A DNA stretch of 64,000 nucleotides from JAGRCP01 sp942490705 (GTDB lineage Bacteria > Chloroflexota > Anaerolineae > Caldilineales > Caldilineaceae), in the NCBI GenBank assembly GCA_942490705.1, contig CALNXY010000002.1:248001-312000 (forward strand), in the 5' to 3' direction. Within the stretch, counting starts at the first letter, position 1. The number at the start of each line of letters is the position of its first letter. Below, in pieces: positions 8,685-18,311 of the stretch. The notes beneath the pieces are model-generated. The model was not told the DNA's origin, did no database searches, and saw nothing but the letters and a program-made list of their open reading frames with translations. The translations under genes and the position numbers were made by a program.

Positions 8685-11600
8685 ATGGCGAATTCGCAGG
8701 ATAGCCTGTCGCAGCGCCGTTGGGTGATTCCGGTACTGTTGTTGATCATGTTGGCGGGGTTGGTTCTACGCACGTGGAACGTGAACTTTGACCGCGGGAT
8801 CGGCAGCCATCCGGATGAACGCAGTACGGCCTGCTTCTACGCAACCACAATCGCACTACCCGATTCATGGGAAGCCTTGCGCGATCCCCGGCAAAGCCCG
8901 CTCAATCCGTTGTGGGATCAGGCCCGGCAGGAACGACGCAGCTTTACCTATGGTCATTTCCCGCTCTACCTGGGCGTTGCCGCGGGCGAATTCATTCAGC
9001 AGTTGGCGCCCCTTGCCCAGCAGCTTGACCTACCCGAAGAAACGACTGCGCTCATGGCGCGTGCGGGCAGCGCCTGCGATGGCATCACCGTGGCTGGTCG
9101 TTTGACCATTGCCCTCCTCGATACCGTAACCATCCTGTTCCTCTTTTTATTGACAGCTGCGATTTTCGGCTCGGGCGCAGGCCTGCTCGCGGCCGCCTTC
9201 TACGCCTTTGCCGCGCAGGCGATCCAGCTCAGCCACTTCTTTGCCATGGATCCGGCCAGCACAACCTTTACCGTTATGGCCGTCTGGGGTGGCGTGCGCA
9301 TGGTGCAGCGACGCACCTGGGGGGCGGCTTTGTTGACGGGCGTCGGCGCGGGGCTGGCCATCGCGTCCAAGTTCAGCGCCTTGCCGATTTTGGCCGTGCC
9401 GGTCATGGCTGCGTTGATCATCTTCTGGCAGAGCGCACAGGAGGAGGCGTTTAGCCTGGATACCCCTTCTCCCGGCGTTGGTCGAGCGCGCTTCCGTGCA
9501 CTCAGCGCTGCGCTCTTGGCGCTGGTGTCAGCGGGCATTGTCTTCTTCCTCACGAGTCCCTATGCTGTGCTCGACTGGCAGAGCTTCAGCCAGGCGACCC
9601 TGGTGGAGCAAGGGCGCATGGTGCGCGGCGTGGCCGATTTCCCTTTCACCCGTCAGTATCGGAACACAACGCCCTACCTCTACTTCATCGATCAGCAGGT
9701 GCGCTGGGGGCTGGGACTGCCGCTGGGCGTGCTGACGCTGGCAGGCACGTTCTTTGCGGTGCTTGGCCTCCTGCGCGTGCTGTATGCGATGGCCGCCACC
9801 GCCATCGGCCGCCTCTTTGGGCGCGCCCTGTGGTACGAGATTCCGGAACGGGAACTGCTCCTGCTCCTCGTCTGGAGCTGGGTTGTGCCCTATTTCGGGC
9901 TGACCGGCGCCTTTCTGGCCAAATTCAATCGCTACATGAGTCCGATTCTGCCCTTTGCCCTGCTCTTTGCCGCCGGGTTGATCTGGCACATTTGGCATGG
10001 CCGCCTCTTTGGCGTGCGCAGGCTCTCGACCGCCGACCCCGACGCCCAGACGTTGCCTGGTCCCTCTACATCGAATTCAGACAATGGCCCGTGGCGCGGC
10101 ATCCGCCATGCTTTGGCGGCTGGCCTGGCCCTTGTCGGCATTGTTGGCGGCCTCCTCTGGTCCGCGGCTTACGTCAACGGCGTCTACAATCGGGAACACA
10201 CCTGGATCAGCGCCAGTCGCTGGATGTACGAGACCATGCCCGCGGGCTCGGTCATCCTCTGGGAGCTTTGGGATGACCCGTTGCCCAAGTCACTTCCTGA
10301 TGAGCCGGGCATGGATATGGGGACGACCGGCCTGCGCAACATCGACTGGAGCCCGTATGAAGAGGACACGGCAGAGAAATACCTGCGCATGCGCGATGCC
10401 CTGCAGGCTGCCGATTACGTCGCCTACAGCTCCAAGCGCATCTATGACAGCGTCGACGAACTTCCCACGCGCTACCCAATGACCAATCTCTACTACGAGC
10501 GCATGTTCGACGGCAGTCTGGGCTTCGAATTGGCCGGCGAGTTTACGTCGCCGCCCCGGCTCTTCGGTCTGGAATTCGACGACCGGCACGCCGATGAAAG
10601 CTGGAGTCTCTACGATCACCCCCAGGTCCTGGTCTTTGAGAAAGTGCGCCAACTGAGCGATGCTGAATTCGACGCGCTCTTTGCGGGTTCGTGGCAGGAA
10701 GCCGACAACTGGTACCGCGGGCCAGATTCGCCGCTGAGTCCCTTGCTCAACGCTTTGGGGCTGGGCAGTGACCCTGGCAGCGGAGACGCCGGGCTGCTCA
10801 ACCGCCTGGTCGGCCTGGCCGGCGGCGTGCAAGGAACGTCAATCAGCATGGCCCCACGCGGTTCCTCACTCATGCTGGATGAGCCGCTGGCCGATTTGCC
10901 GCTGGTCGACAACTATCGCTGGAACACCTTTGCCAGCGAACGCCCGGGCGCCGGTGTCTTGCTCTGGTGGTTCGTCCTGACGCTCTTGGGCTGGATTGCC
11001 TGGCCGTTGCTCTTTGGTCCACTGCGTGCCCTGCGCGATCGGGGTTACTTCTTTGCGCGTACGTTGGGCTGGCTGCTCAGCGCCTGGGTGCTCTGGTGGC
11101 TGGCCAGCTTGGGCTGGATGCACAACACGGTTGTCAACGCCTGGTTGGTGCTGGGCATTGTCGCGCTCCTTGGCATGCTGGCGGCATGGCCACAGCGCAA
11201 GGCCATGAGCGCCTTCGTGCGCGCACGGTGGGGGTTGTTGCTTGTTGGAGAAGGGCTCTTCGCGGCCGCCTATCTCTTTTTTGTGCTGATTCGACTGGCA
11301 AACCCCGATATTTGGCAGCCCTGGTTTGGCGGCGAGAAGCTCATGGAGTTCGCCTTTCTCAATGGCATACTGCGCAGTCCAACCTTCCCACCTGTCGATC
11401 CCCACTTCGCCGGCGGCTACATCAATTACTACTATTTTGGCATCTACCTGGTCGCCTACCTGATCAAGCTGACCGGCATCTATGCCGAGGTGGCCTTCAA
11501 TCTGGCCATTCCGGCCCTTTTTGCCCTGACCGTGATCAACGCCTTTGGCCTGGCCTATTCAGCCGTGCCCGCGGCCACGCGGCTTCAGGGGAAGCCTGCT

Positions 11601-13820
11601 CCGCCATCCGCCGACGAACGTGACACCGACGAACCTGACACCGACGAACCTGACACCGACGAACCTAATGCAGATGAGCCTGACGCAACGCAGGCGATGG
11701 TTGTCACTGAAGGTGCGGGCGAAGCATCCCTCTCTCTTTCAGATGATGTGGACGCGCACGCGGAGGACATACTGCTCGCCGCGCCGACCGCAGGGGGCGG
11801 CACGGGCTTCATGCCGGCGCAGGCTGCGGCTTTAAGGTACGCAGCGCCGGAGCCGCCCACAGACGACGTTGCTGCACCAACTTCAGACAACACAGACTGG
11901 CGGATCGGCCTTGGCCAGGCCTTGCTGGCGCCCCTCTTCGTTGCCCTCATCGGCAACCTCGACGGCTTTGCCCAGGTCGCACGCGCCCTTGCTGCCGTGA
12001 GTGAATGGACGTTTCAAAGCGCCTCACGCGGCGTGGAGACGCTGGTGAACGCAGCCGGCGGCGTCGGCGCAGCCGCTTCCGGCCAACCAATGCCACCCTA
12101 TGACTTCTGGGGGCCCAGTCGGGTGATTCCGTGGACGATCAACGAATTTCCCTTTTGGAGCTTCCTCTTTGCCGATCTGCATCCACACATGATCGGGATC
12201 CCGTTTGCGCTCTTCTTCCTCGCACTGGTGTTGACGCTGATCAAGGACAGTGACGTTTACGGTCGCGTGCTCTGGCCCTGGGGGGCGGCGCTCTTGGCCC
12301 TCTTCGCGCTCATGCTGGGCACCCTTGCCAGCATCAACCTCTGGGAGCTACCCACCTATGCGCTCTTGGGCATTGGTGCGTTGCTTGTCTCCCAATATCG
12401 TCATGACGGCCGCGTCGACTGGGCGCTGACGATTTCCGCCGCTTTTGTCTACTTGTTGGGCGCGTACCTGGCCTTTGCGCCCTTCTTCCGTGCATTTTCC
12501 AGCGTCGGCGCGGGTGGTATCGGCTTCGTGCGTGAACCGGATCCGACCGGCCTCTGGCTCCTGATCTGGGGTTTTCTCCTCTTTGCGACCGTAAGCTGGC
12601 TGCTCTACACTGGCTCGCGTGCGGCACGGCCCGCATGGCGTCAGGATCATGACGAAGCGGCAGCGGTCGTGATCAAACCGGGCGGACTGGAACGCGCCGT
12701 GAGCCTGGCCTGGCGGGAATTTGACCGCCTGCCACGCGTCGTCTATCTGCATCGCATGTTGGTCACGCGCTCGACGCTTGGGTACCAGCTCGGCCTCTGG
12801 CTCGTTCCCCTTTTCATTGTGCTGGCCGGCTTGGCATTGCTGTGGGGACGCACGGTCCTGGCGCTCTGTTTGCCGCTGCTGGCTCTGGCTTTTGTGCTGC
12901 TCTGGCGTCGCGGGCGTGCGGCGGACGGCGGCGCCCAGTTTGCGGTCCTGCTGACGACCTTGGGCTTTGGCATTCTGGCGGGCACCCAGCTCGTCTATCT
13001 CAAAGACTTCCTGCAGGGCGGCGAGTATTACCGCATGAACACGCTCTTCAAGTTCTTTATGCAGGTGTGGGTCGTCTGGGCAATTGCCGCCGCGATCGGC
13101 GTCCCGCGCATCTGGCGCGGCCTCTTTGCCAGGTCTGCTGTGACTGCCAGCGGCCCGGTCATCGGGCAGCGCACGACCGGGCAGCGCCTTCTGGCCGCAA
13201 CCTGGCGCGGCGCCTTCGTTGTTTTGCTGGCGGCCAGTCTGGTCTATCCGATTTTTGGCACGCCCGCGCGTGTCGATCAGCGCTTCATGGGCTGGCAGCC
13301 GCCAATCGGTACCCTCAATGGACTGGATTACATGGAAGAGGGCGTCTTTGCCTGGCCCGACGGCTCCAACACGATCGAACTGCGCTACGATCACGCTGCC
13401 CTGCTCTGGCTGCTGGAGAACGTACAGGGTAACGCCGTCATCGCCGAGAGTTCACAAGTCGATTACTACCGCGCCATGGGCACGCGCATTGCCAGCCAGA
13501 GCGGCCTCAGCGGGTTGACCGGCATGCACGAGGCGGAGCAGCGCTACGGCGGTGACGTGGCCTATCGCAGCGAACGCCATCGTGAGTTCTGGGACAGCCT
13601 CGACGCCGCGCGGACCCAAACGCTTATCGATGACCTGCAGATCGATCTGATTTACTATGGCCAACTTGAGCGCTACCTCCATCCACAAGCGGTGGAGAAA
13701 TTCGAACAGCTGGTTTCTGACGGCCAGCTGACGCGCCTCTACGAAAACGAACGGGTCACGATCTATGCCGTACCCGGCCGGCTGCAGGAGCAGGCCGGCG
13801 GAGGCTACGCCCCATCATGA
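8685..13820 (+). CDS. Giant GT-C/DUF2298 fusion membrane protein (Chlor_Arch_YYY family)
   Basis: This 1711-residue protein has two membrane halves. Residues 1-430 resemble a GT39/PMT transferase: a first helix, then G-S-H-P-D-E-R and about ten helices. A soluble stretch (about 450-745) follows. Residues 750-1640 are a DUF2298 domain, with G-G-Y-I-N-Y-Y-Y-F-G-I-Y, A-D-L-H-P-H-M-I-G-I-P and Y-Y-R-M-N-T-L-F-K-F-F as its clearest conserved blocks. DUF2298 is known from Chloroflexi and archaea and has no proven activity; its GT-C-like topology suggests lipid-linked sugar transfer. An acidic low-complexity linker with D-T-D-E-P repeats (around residue 980) interrupts it. The stop overlaps the next gene by four bases (ATGA), so the two DUF2298 proteins are translationally coupled and may form a complex. 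Confidence 0.85.
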   Translation: MANSQDSLSQRRWVIPVLLLIMLAGLVLRTWNVNFDRGIGSHPDERSTACFYATTIALPDSWEALRDPRQSPLNPLWDQARQERRSFTYGHFPLYLGVAAGEFIQQLAPLAQQLDLPEETTALMARAGSACDGITVAGRLTIALLDTVTILFLFLLTAAIFGSGAGLLAAAFYAFAAQAIQLSHFFAMDPASTTFTVMAVWGGVRMVQRRTWGAALLTGVGAGLAIASKFSALPILAVPVMAALIIFWQSAQEEAFSLDTPSPGVGRARFRALSAALLALVSAGIVFFLTSPYAVLDWQSFSQATLVEQGRMVRGVADFPFTRQYRNTTPYLYFIDQQVRWGLGLPLGVLTLAGTFFAVLGLLRVLYAMAATAIGRLFGRALWYEIPERELLLLLVWSWVVPYFGLTGAFLAKFNRYMSPILPFALLFAAGLIWHIWHGRLFGVRRLSTADPDAQTLPGPSTSNSDNGPWRGIRHALAAGLALVGIVGGLLWSAAYVNGVYNREHTWISASRWMYETMPAGSVILWELWDDPLPKSLPDEPGMDMGTTGLRNIDWSPYEEDTAEKYLRMRDALQAADYVAYSSKRIYDSVDELPTRYPMTNLYYERMFDGSLGFELAGEFTSPPRLFGLEFDDRHADESWSLYDHPQVLVFEKVRQLSDAEFDALFAGSWQEADNWYRGPDSPLSPLLNALGLGSDPGSGDAGLLNRLVGLAGGVQGTSISMAPRGSSLMLDEPLADLPLVDNYRWNTFASERPGAGVLLWWFVLTLLGWIAWPLLFGPLRALRDRGYFFARTLGWLLSAWVLWWLASLGWMHNTVVNAWLVLGIVALLGMLAAWPQRKAMSAFVRARWGLLLVGEGLFAAAYLFFVLIRLANPDIWQPWFGGEKLMEFAFLNGILRSPTFPPVDPHFAGGYINYYYFGIYLVAYLIKLTGIYAEVAFNLAIPALFALTVINAFGLAYSAVPAATRLQGKPAPPSADERDTDEPDTDEPDTDEPNADEPDATQAMVVTEGAGEASLSLSDDVDAHAEDILLAAPTAGGGTGFMPAQAAALRYAAPEPPTDDVAAPTSDNTDWRIGLGQALLAPLFVALIGNLDGFAQVARALAAVSEWTFQSASRGVETLVNAAGGVGAAASGQPMPPYDFWGPSRVIPWTINEFPFWSFLFADLHPHMIGIPFALFFLALVLTLIKDSDVYGRVLWPWGAALLALFALMLGTLASINLWELPTYALLGIGALLVSQYRHDGRVDWALTISAAFVYLLGAYLAFAPFFRAFSSVGAGGIGFVREPDPTGLWLLIWGFLLFATVSWLLYTGSRAARPAWRQDHDEAAAVVIKPGGLERAVSLAWREFDRLPRVVYLHRMLVTRSTLGYQLGLWLVPLFIVLAGLALLWGRTVLALCLPLLALAFVLLWRRGRAADGGAQFAVLLTTLGFGILAGTQLVYLKDFLQGGEYYRMNTLFKFFMQVWVVWAIAAAIGVPRIWRGLFARSAVTASGPVIGQRTTGQRLLAATWRGAFVVLLAASLVYPIFGTPARVDQRFMGWQPPIGTLNGLDYMEEGVFAWPDGSNTIELRYDHAALLWLLENVQGNAVIAESSQVDYYRAMGTRIASQSGLSGLTGMHEAEQRYGGDVAYRSERHREFWDSLDAARTQTLIDDLQIDLIYYGQLERYLHPQAVEKFEQLVSDGQLTRLYENERVTIYAVPGRLQEQAGGGYAPS
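11622..11681 (+). repeat. In-frame 15-bp tandem repeat encoding D-T-D-E-P
   Basis: Three perfect 15-bp copies (11622-11666) and one diverged copy (11667-11681, N-A-D-E-P) lie in frame inside the 8685 gene. They fall in an acidic linker between two membrane blocks of the DUF2298 half. Repeat-number change would alter linker length without a frameshift. Confidence 0.9.
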
Positions 13821-16306
13821 GTGAGCTTCTTGTGCCATTTCTGAGTTGGTATCTCGTGATTCAGTTGCTGTCGCTGGCCGTGCTGCCCCTGTGCGTGCGT
13901 CTCTTCGCCAATCTGCCCGACCGCGGCTACGTTTTTGCCAAAATGCTGGGCATTCTGCTCGTCAGCGTCACGTTCTGGCTGGGCGTAGCGTACGGCTTGC
14001 TGAGTAGCGATGTTGGCGGCGCCTGGCTGGCGCTACTGCTCGTGACATTGGCCAGCGCATTGGTTGGCCGCTCCGTGCTGACCCGTCTCTTTTCGACCGC
14101 GCGCCCGCCGCTTCCCTGGCGCAGCATGCTGGTAGCGGAGACGCTTTTTCTCGTTGCCTTTGCGCTTTGGGCCTATGTGCGCAGCCATGATCCGGCGGCC
14201 AATCATACCGAACAGCCCATGGATCTCATGTTCATGAACTCCATTTGGATGAGCGCTGATTTCCCGCCCGAGGACGCGTGGCTGGGCGGTTACGCTATCA
14301 GCTACTACTATCTCGGCTACTGGATGCTGACCACCATCGGGCGCTTGGCCGGACAGCCGCCTGCGATAGCCTACAACGTGGGCCAAGCCAGCTGGTTTGG
14401 CCTGCTGCTGCTGGGCAGCTTTGGCGTAGTCTTCAACTTGCTCCTGCGCACGGGCAAGCGCACGGCTCAGGCGCCGTCGCTGCAAGCAGTGCTCGGCGGG
14501 CTGCTTGCCTCCGTTGCCGTGGGTCTCTCCGCCAACGTGCAGAGCATCCTGGAGTGGCTTTACGCCAACGGAATTCGCCTGGAGAGGCTCAATCGCTGGA
14601 TTGACGTCTATAACTTTGAAGAGAACGCCACGGTCTCCAATCAATGGTTTATCAACACGGGCTGGTGGTGGTGGCGCTCCAGCCGCGTAATCGAGGATCT
14701 GGACCTCAATGGCAACCACATTGAGGTGATCGACGAGTTTCCGATCTTTTCCTATATTTTGGGTGATAATCATCCTCACGTGCTGGCCATGCCCTTTGTG
14801 CTGCTGGTGATCGGCCTGGCGCTGACGCTCTTCTGGAGCACGCCCCGCGGCTATCGCACTTCTTTCCTGGGGCGATTGCACGCTTTATTACCCCTGGGCT
14901 GGATCGGCCTGCTGCTGATGAGCGTGGCTTCGGGCGCGCTGATCTTTCTCAATACGTGGGATTTTCCGCCCTACTGGCTGCTCTTGGCCGTCAGTGGCGC
15001 CATCGCCGCCTGGCGCAGCACTGCCGGGCAGAATGAGGGGCGCCTGGGCTTTGCGTTGGGCGCCGGCGCGGCCCTGGGGGGAGCGCTGGCGGCCGGTACG
15101 CTGCTGATCTATCTGCCCTACTTCATTACGGCCCAGAGTCAAGCCGGCGGCTTTCTGCCCAATCTCTTTTATCCGACCCGTCTGCCCCAATTCCTGGTGA
15201 TGTTTGGCGGGCTGCTGTTGGCCCTGCTCACGCTGTTGCTGCTGGGCTGGCAACGCATGCGCCCGACCTTGGGTCGCCTCAGCATGACGGCGATCGTCGT
15301 CTTGATGACACCCCTGGCATTTCTGGCCCTTTCCGCTTGGGCCGCGCTCAATACGCCTTGGGGCGCGGGCTGGCTGGAGCGTGTCGCCCTGCCCGCCGGG
15401 GCAACCGATCATCTTCCTTTCATCATCGAGCGCTGGACGAGCGAGCCATTTACGTTTATCTTGATTGGGCTTTTGTTGACGGGCGTGCTGGCGCTGCTTT
15501 GGCAGGGACTATCCGCCATGGACCCGCATGGCAAGACCGAGCAGGAAGGCGATCAAGCGCTCTTCTTTGCGCTGCTCCTGGCAGGGATCGGCCTGGCGCT
15601 ACTCTATGCGCCCGAGTTTGTCTATCTGCGCGACAATTTCGGCACGCGTATGAACACGATCTTTAAGTTCTACTATCAAGGCTGGCTGCTGCTCGGCCTG
15701 AGCGGAGCCTACGCGCTGGCTGTAGCGTTAAAGTGGCGCGGACGCAACTGGCGCTGGTGGACGGCGGCGCCCGCACTGCCGGCGCTGTTGTTGATCCTCG
15801 GCGGTCTGATCTTTCCGGTGGCGGGCGCGTATAGCAAGACCGACGGCTTTGCCGCCGAACGACCGACCTTTGACGCCACCGACTATGTCAGTCGTTTTCG
15901 CCCCAACGAGGCGGCCGCGGCCCAGTGGGTGCAGGAACATGTACCGCCGGGCACACGCGTGCTTGAGGGTAAGGGCTCAAGCTATCAGGCTGACACCAAC
16001 CGCATCAGCACCATGACGGGACGGCCTACTTTGCTGGGCTGGGCCGGCCACGAGTCGCAGTGGCGGGGACAGGCCTACGGCGAGATGGCGCAGGGGCGCA
16101 GCGAAGCGTTGGAGATTATCTATCGTACGGGTACGCCCGCTGAGATCGCCGCGGCGCTGGCTGCATGGGAGATCGACTATGTCTATGTTGGCCCTTCCGA
16201 GCGCACGCAATATGGCCCGCAAGCGGATGGCGCAGAGCGCTTTGAGACGGTGCTGGATCTTGTTTTTGAAGCCGGCGACGTGCGCATCTTCCGCCGGCGC
16301 GGGTGA
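13817..16306 (+). CDS. DUF2298 (Chlor_Arch_YYY) polytopic membrane protein
   Basis: This 829-residue protein is a stand-alone version of the DUF2298 half of its upstream neighbour. Shared blocks in the same order are G-G-Y-A-I-S-Y-Y-Y-L-G-Y, G-D-N-H-P-H-V-L-A-M-P and R-M-N-T-I-F-K-F-Y-Y-Q-G-W. It has around 14-16 hydrophobic segments and a short soluble C-terminus with an R-V-L-E-G-K-G-S-S-Y stretch. The ATG overlaps the stop of the 8685 gene (ATGA), evidence for an operon and translational coupling. The molecular activity of the family is not established. The neighbourhood of GT39 and Agl23-like genes supports a role in surface glycan or glycoprotein assembly, which is inference. Confidence 0.85.
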   Translation: MSELLVPFLSWYLVIQLLSLAVLPLCVRLFANLPDRGYVFAKMLGILLVSVTFWLGVAYGLLSSDVGGAWLALLLVTLASALVGRSVLTRLFSTARPPLPWRSMLVAETLFLVAFALWAYVRSHDPAANHTEQPMDLMFMNSIWMSADFPPEDAWLGGYAISYYYLGYWMLTTIGRLAGQPPAIAYNVGQASWFGLLLLGSFGVVFNLLLRTGKRTAQAPSLQAVLGGLLASVAVGLSANVQSILEWLYANGIRLERLNRWIDVYNFEENATVSNQWFINTGWWWWRSSRVIEDLDLNGNHIEVIDEFPIFSYILGDNHPHVLAMPFVLLVIGLALTLFWSTPRGYRTSFLGRLHALLPLGWIGLLLMSVASGALIFLNTWDFPPYWLLLAVSGAIAAWRSTAGQNEGRLGFALGAGAALGGALAAGTLLIYLPYFITAQSQAGGFLPNLFYPTRLPQFLVMFGGLLLALLTLLLLGWQRMRPTLGRLSMTAIVVLMTPLAFLALSAWAALNTPWGAGWLERVALPAGATDHLPFIIERWTSEPFTFILIGLLLTGVLALLWQGLSAMDPHGKTEQEGDQALFFALLLAGIGLALLYAPEFVYLRDNFGTRMNTIFKFYYQGWLLLGLSGAYALAVALKWRGRNWRWWTAAPALPALLLILGGLIFPVAGAYSKTDGFAAERPTFDATDYVSRFRPNEAAAAQWVQEHVPPGTRVLEGKGSSYQADTNRISTMTGRPTLLGWAGHESQWRGQAYGEMAQGRSEALEIIYRTGTPAEIAAALAAWEIDYVYVGPSERTQYGPQADGAERFETVLDLVFEAGDVRIFRRRG

Positions 16307-16386
16307 TCGCCGTGCCGCCGCGTCGACCCGGATCACAAGATCCCTTGGTTCATTCGGTCGTCAGTTTAGCAACTCAGTAACCATCT

Positions 16387-18267
16387 ATGACTGCAACAAC
16401 GGTTAGTCTGCCAGATCAATCTACAATTCGAAGCGCGTTCACTGTTGAACGGCTCCTCTACGGCTGCATCCTGTTTGCCGGCGTGTTTTTGCGCTTCTAC
16501 CAACTGGGCCTACAACCGCTGACGCCGGCCGAGGCGGCCCAGAGCTGGCCCCTGTGGCAAGCGGCTCAGGGATTGCCGGTGGAGACCGGCGCGCCTGCTT
16601 CCGCCAGCGCATTGCTGGCGTCGCTTCAATATGCGCTCTTCTGGCTTACTCAAGGCGGCGATGTGATCGCGCGCCTTTCTGTCGCCCTGGCGGGAACCGC
16701 CCTGCTTTTTGTGCCTTGGCTCTTCCGTCCCTGGCTGGGCCGCGCGGCAGCCTTGGTCCTTGCGCTGCTCTTTGCCATCGACCCGTGGCTGGTGGCCTTT
16801 AGCCGCGTTGCCAGCGGCGCCATGATTTCTACGACGCTGGCGCTCTTCTGCTTGGCCTGCATGGCCCGACTGGCGATCCCAGCGCCAGGTCAAGAAATTA
16901 GCCGCGGCTGGCTCTACGGTGCCGCGGTGAGCGCAGGGCTGCTGGTGGTCAGCGGCCCGCTGGCCTGGTCCTACGGTGCGGTGCTCCTGCTCTTTGCTCT
17001 ACTGATTATCAATCCTTCGCTTACGCCCGGGGCGCGCACTGCGTTGCGCACGCATGCCGTAACGGTTGCGCTCGTTTTTGGTCTCGCCGCCGCGCTGGCG
17101 GCCACGCTCTGGCTGGCGCGGCCGGAGGGAATGGCCGCGGTGAGCCGCAGCCTCGGCGTCTGGGCCGCACAGTTTCAAGCCGGCCCCTATCCATTCGCCT
17201 GGAGCGTTGTCCGCGTCCTGGTCGATCAGGCGCTGTTGCTGCTCTTTGCCGCTGTCGGCCTCTTCATGCTGTGGCGGCAACGACACGCGCTAGCGACACC
17301 GCCTGGTCGCCAGTGGCCCCTCTTTTTGACGCTCTGGCTCGCTTGGGGACTCCTGTGGCAACTTCTGCCCGGGCGCTCACCGGACGGACTGCTGGTGCTG
17401 GGGATTCCGCTGCTCTTTGCCGCTGCCCATGTGGGCGGCCACCTGTTGACCCACGTACCGCCTGGATTATCCCGGGCGGAGGCGGGTGGACTGCTGGCTG
17501 TGCTCTTTGTCCTCGCCGTGGCCGCACGCATCGCCCTCAGCGCGCTGATTTCCTCTGTGATCTTTGACGCAGAGCTGGCTGTCGTGACCATTCTGCTCTG
17601 GCTTGGCGTCGCTCTGGCGCTCTTTGCCTATGTTGCTTGGGCGGGCTGGACGCGCACGCTCTGGTTGGCCGGCATCTTTGGCGGGTGTCTGATGCTGCTA
17701 AGCGCGACGGCGAGTGCCTGGCAGTTGGCCCACGTACACGATATGCAGCGGCCCAACGGCCTCTTTGCCAGCGTCGCTCATCCCAATGTGCGCACGCTGC
17801 GCGCCGACCTGGCCACGCTGAGCGCGCAGCGCGTGGGGGATGAACTGGCCAAGCCCGTACAGGTGCAGATGGGCGTTGAACCCGATCCGCTCTTGGCCTG
17901 GTACCTGCGTGACCGCCGTTTGGTCGACTGGGTTCCCGCACCGACAGCCGTCGTGGGAGATTCCACGCCCCTGGTGTTGACGCAATTGCTGCCCGACGCC
18001 GGCATGGCCGCAAGCACTGGGCCGGCCGGTACAATCGGGAGCGACTATCACATACGCTACGATTGGTTACCGGCACAATTACTGACTAGCGAATTCAACG
18101 TGCCGCTACCCGACTCTGACGCCACCGGTTGGGATCGCCAACTGGAGCGCATCGATCACGTCTGGCGGCAGCAGGTCTACCCTTTCCTGCAGTGGGCTGT
18201 GCAACGCAAGACCGTTGACGCGCCCGTTCAGAGCGGGATCCAGCTATGGGTGATGCCCGAAGAGTAA
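16387..18267 (+). CDS. GT39-like membrane protein with altered catalytic motif
   Basis: This 626-residue protein has about 12 hydrophobic segments and the layout of GT39/ArnT-like enzymes. After the first helix (L-R-F-Y-Q-L-G-L-Q-P-L) the usual Asp-Glu pair is replaced by T-P-A-E-A-A-Q, leaving only a Glu. It may be a divergent or inactive member, perhaps a partner of the neighbouring DUF2298 and Agl23-like proteins. The C-terminal 130 residues are soluble and contain D-P-L-L-A-W-Y-L-R-D-R-R. The start at 16387 follows the previous gene by 80 nt and has no strong ribosome binding site. The next gene in the same direction follows closely, consistent with one transcript. Confidence 0.75.
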   Translation: MTATTVSLPDQSTIRSAFTVERLLYGCILFAGVFLRFYQLGLQPLTPAEAAQSWPLWQAAQGLPVETGAPASASALLASLQYALFWLTQGGDVIARLSVALAGTALLFVPWLFRPWLGRAAALVLALLFAIDPWLVAFSRVASGAMISTTLALFCLACMARLAIPAPGQEISRGWLYGAAVSAGLLVVSGPLAWSYGAVLLLFALLIINPSLTPGARTALRTHAVTVALVFGLAAALAATLWLARPEGMAAVSRSLGVWAAQFQAGPYPFAWSVVRVLVDQALLLLFAAVGLFMLWRQRHALATPPGRQWPLFLTLWLAWGLLWQLLPGRSPDGLLVLGIPLLFAAAHVGGHLLTHVPPGLSRAEAGGLLAVLFVLAVAARIALSALISSVIFDAELAVVTILLWLGVALALFAYVAWAGWTRTLWLAGIFGGCLMLLSATASAWQLAHVHDMQRPNGLFASVAHPNVRTLRADLATLSAQRVGDELAKPVQVQMGVEPDPLLAWYLRDRRLVDWVPAPTAVVGDSTPLVLTQLLPDAGMAASTGPAGTIGSDYHIRYDWLPAQLLTSEFNVPLPDSDATGWDRQLERIDHVWRQQVYPFLQWAVQRKTVDAPVQSGIQLWVMPEE

Positions 18268-18311
18268 ACTGACGGCATCTCTCGTTTGATCAAATGGAGT
18301 TTGCATCGATT

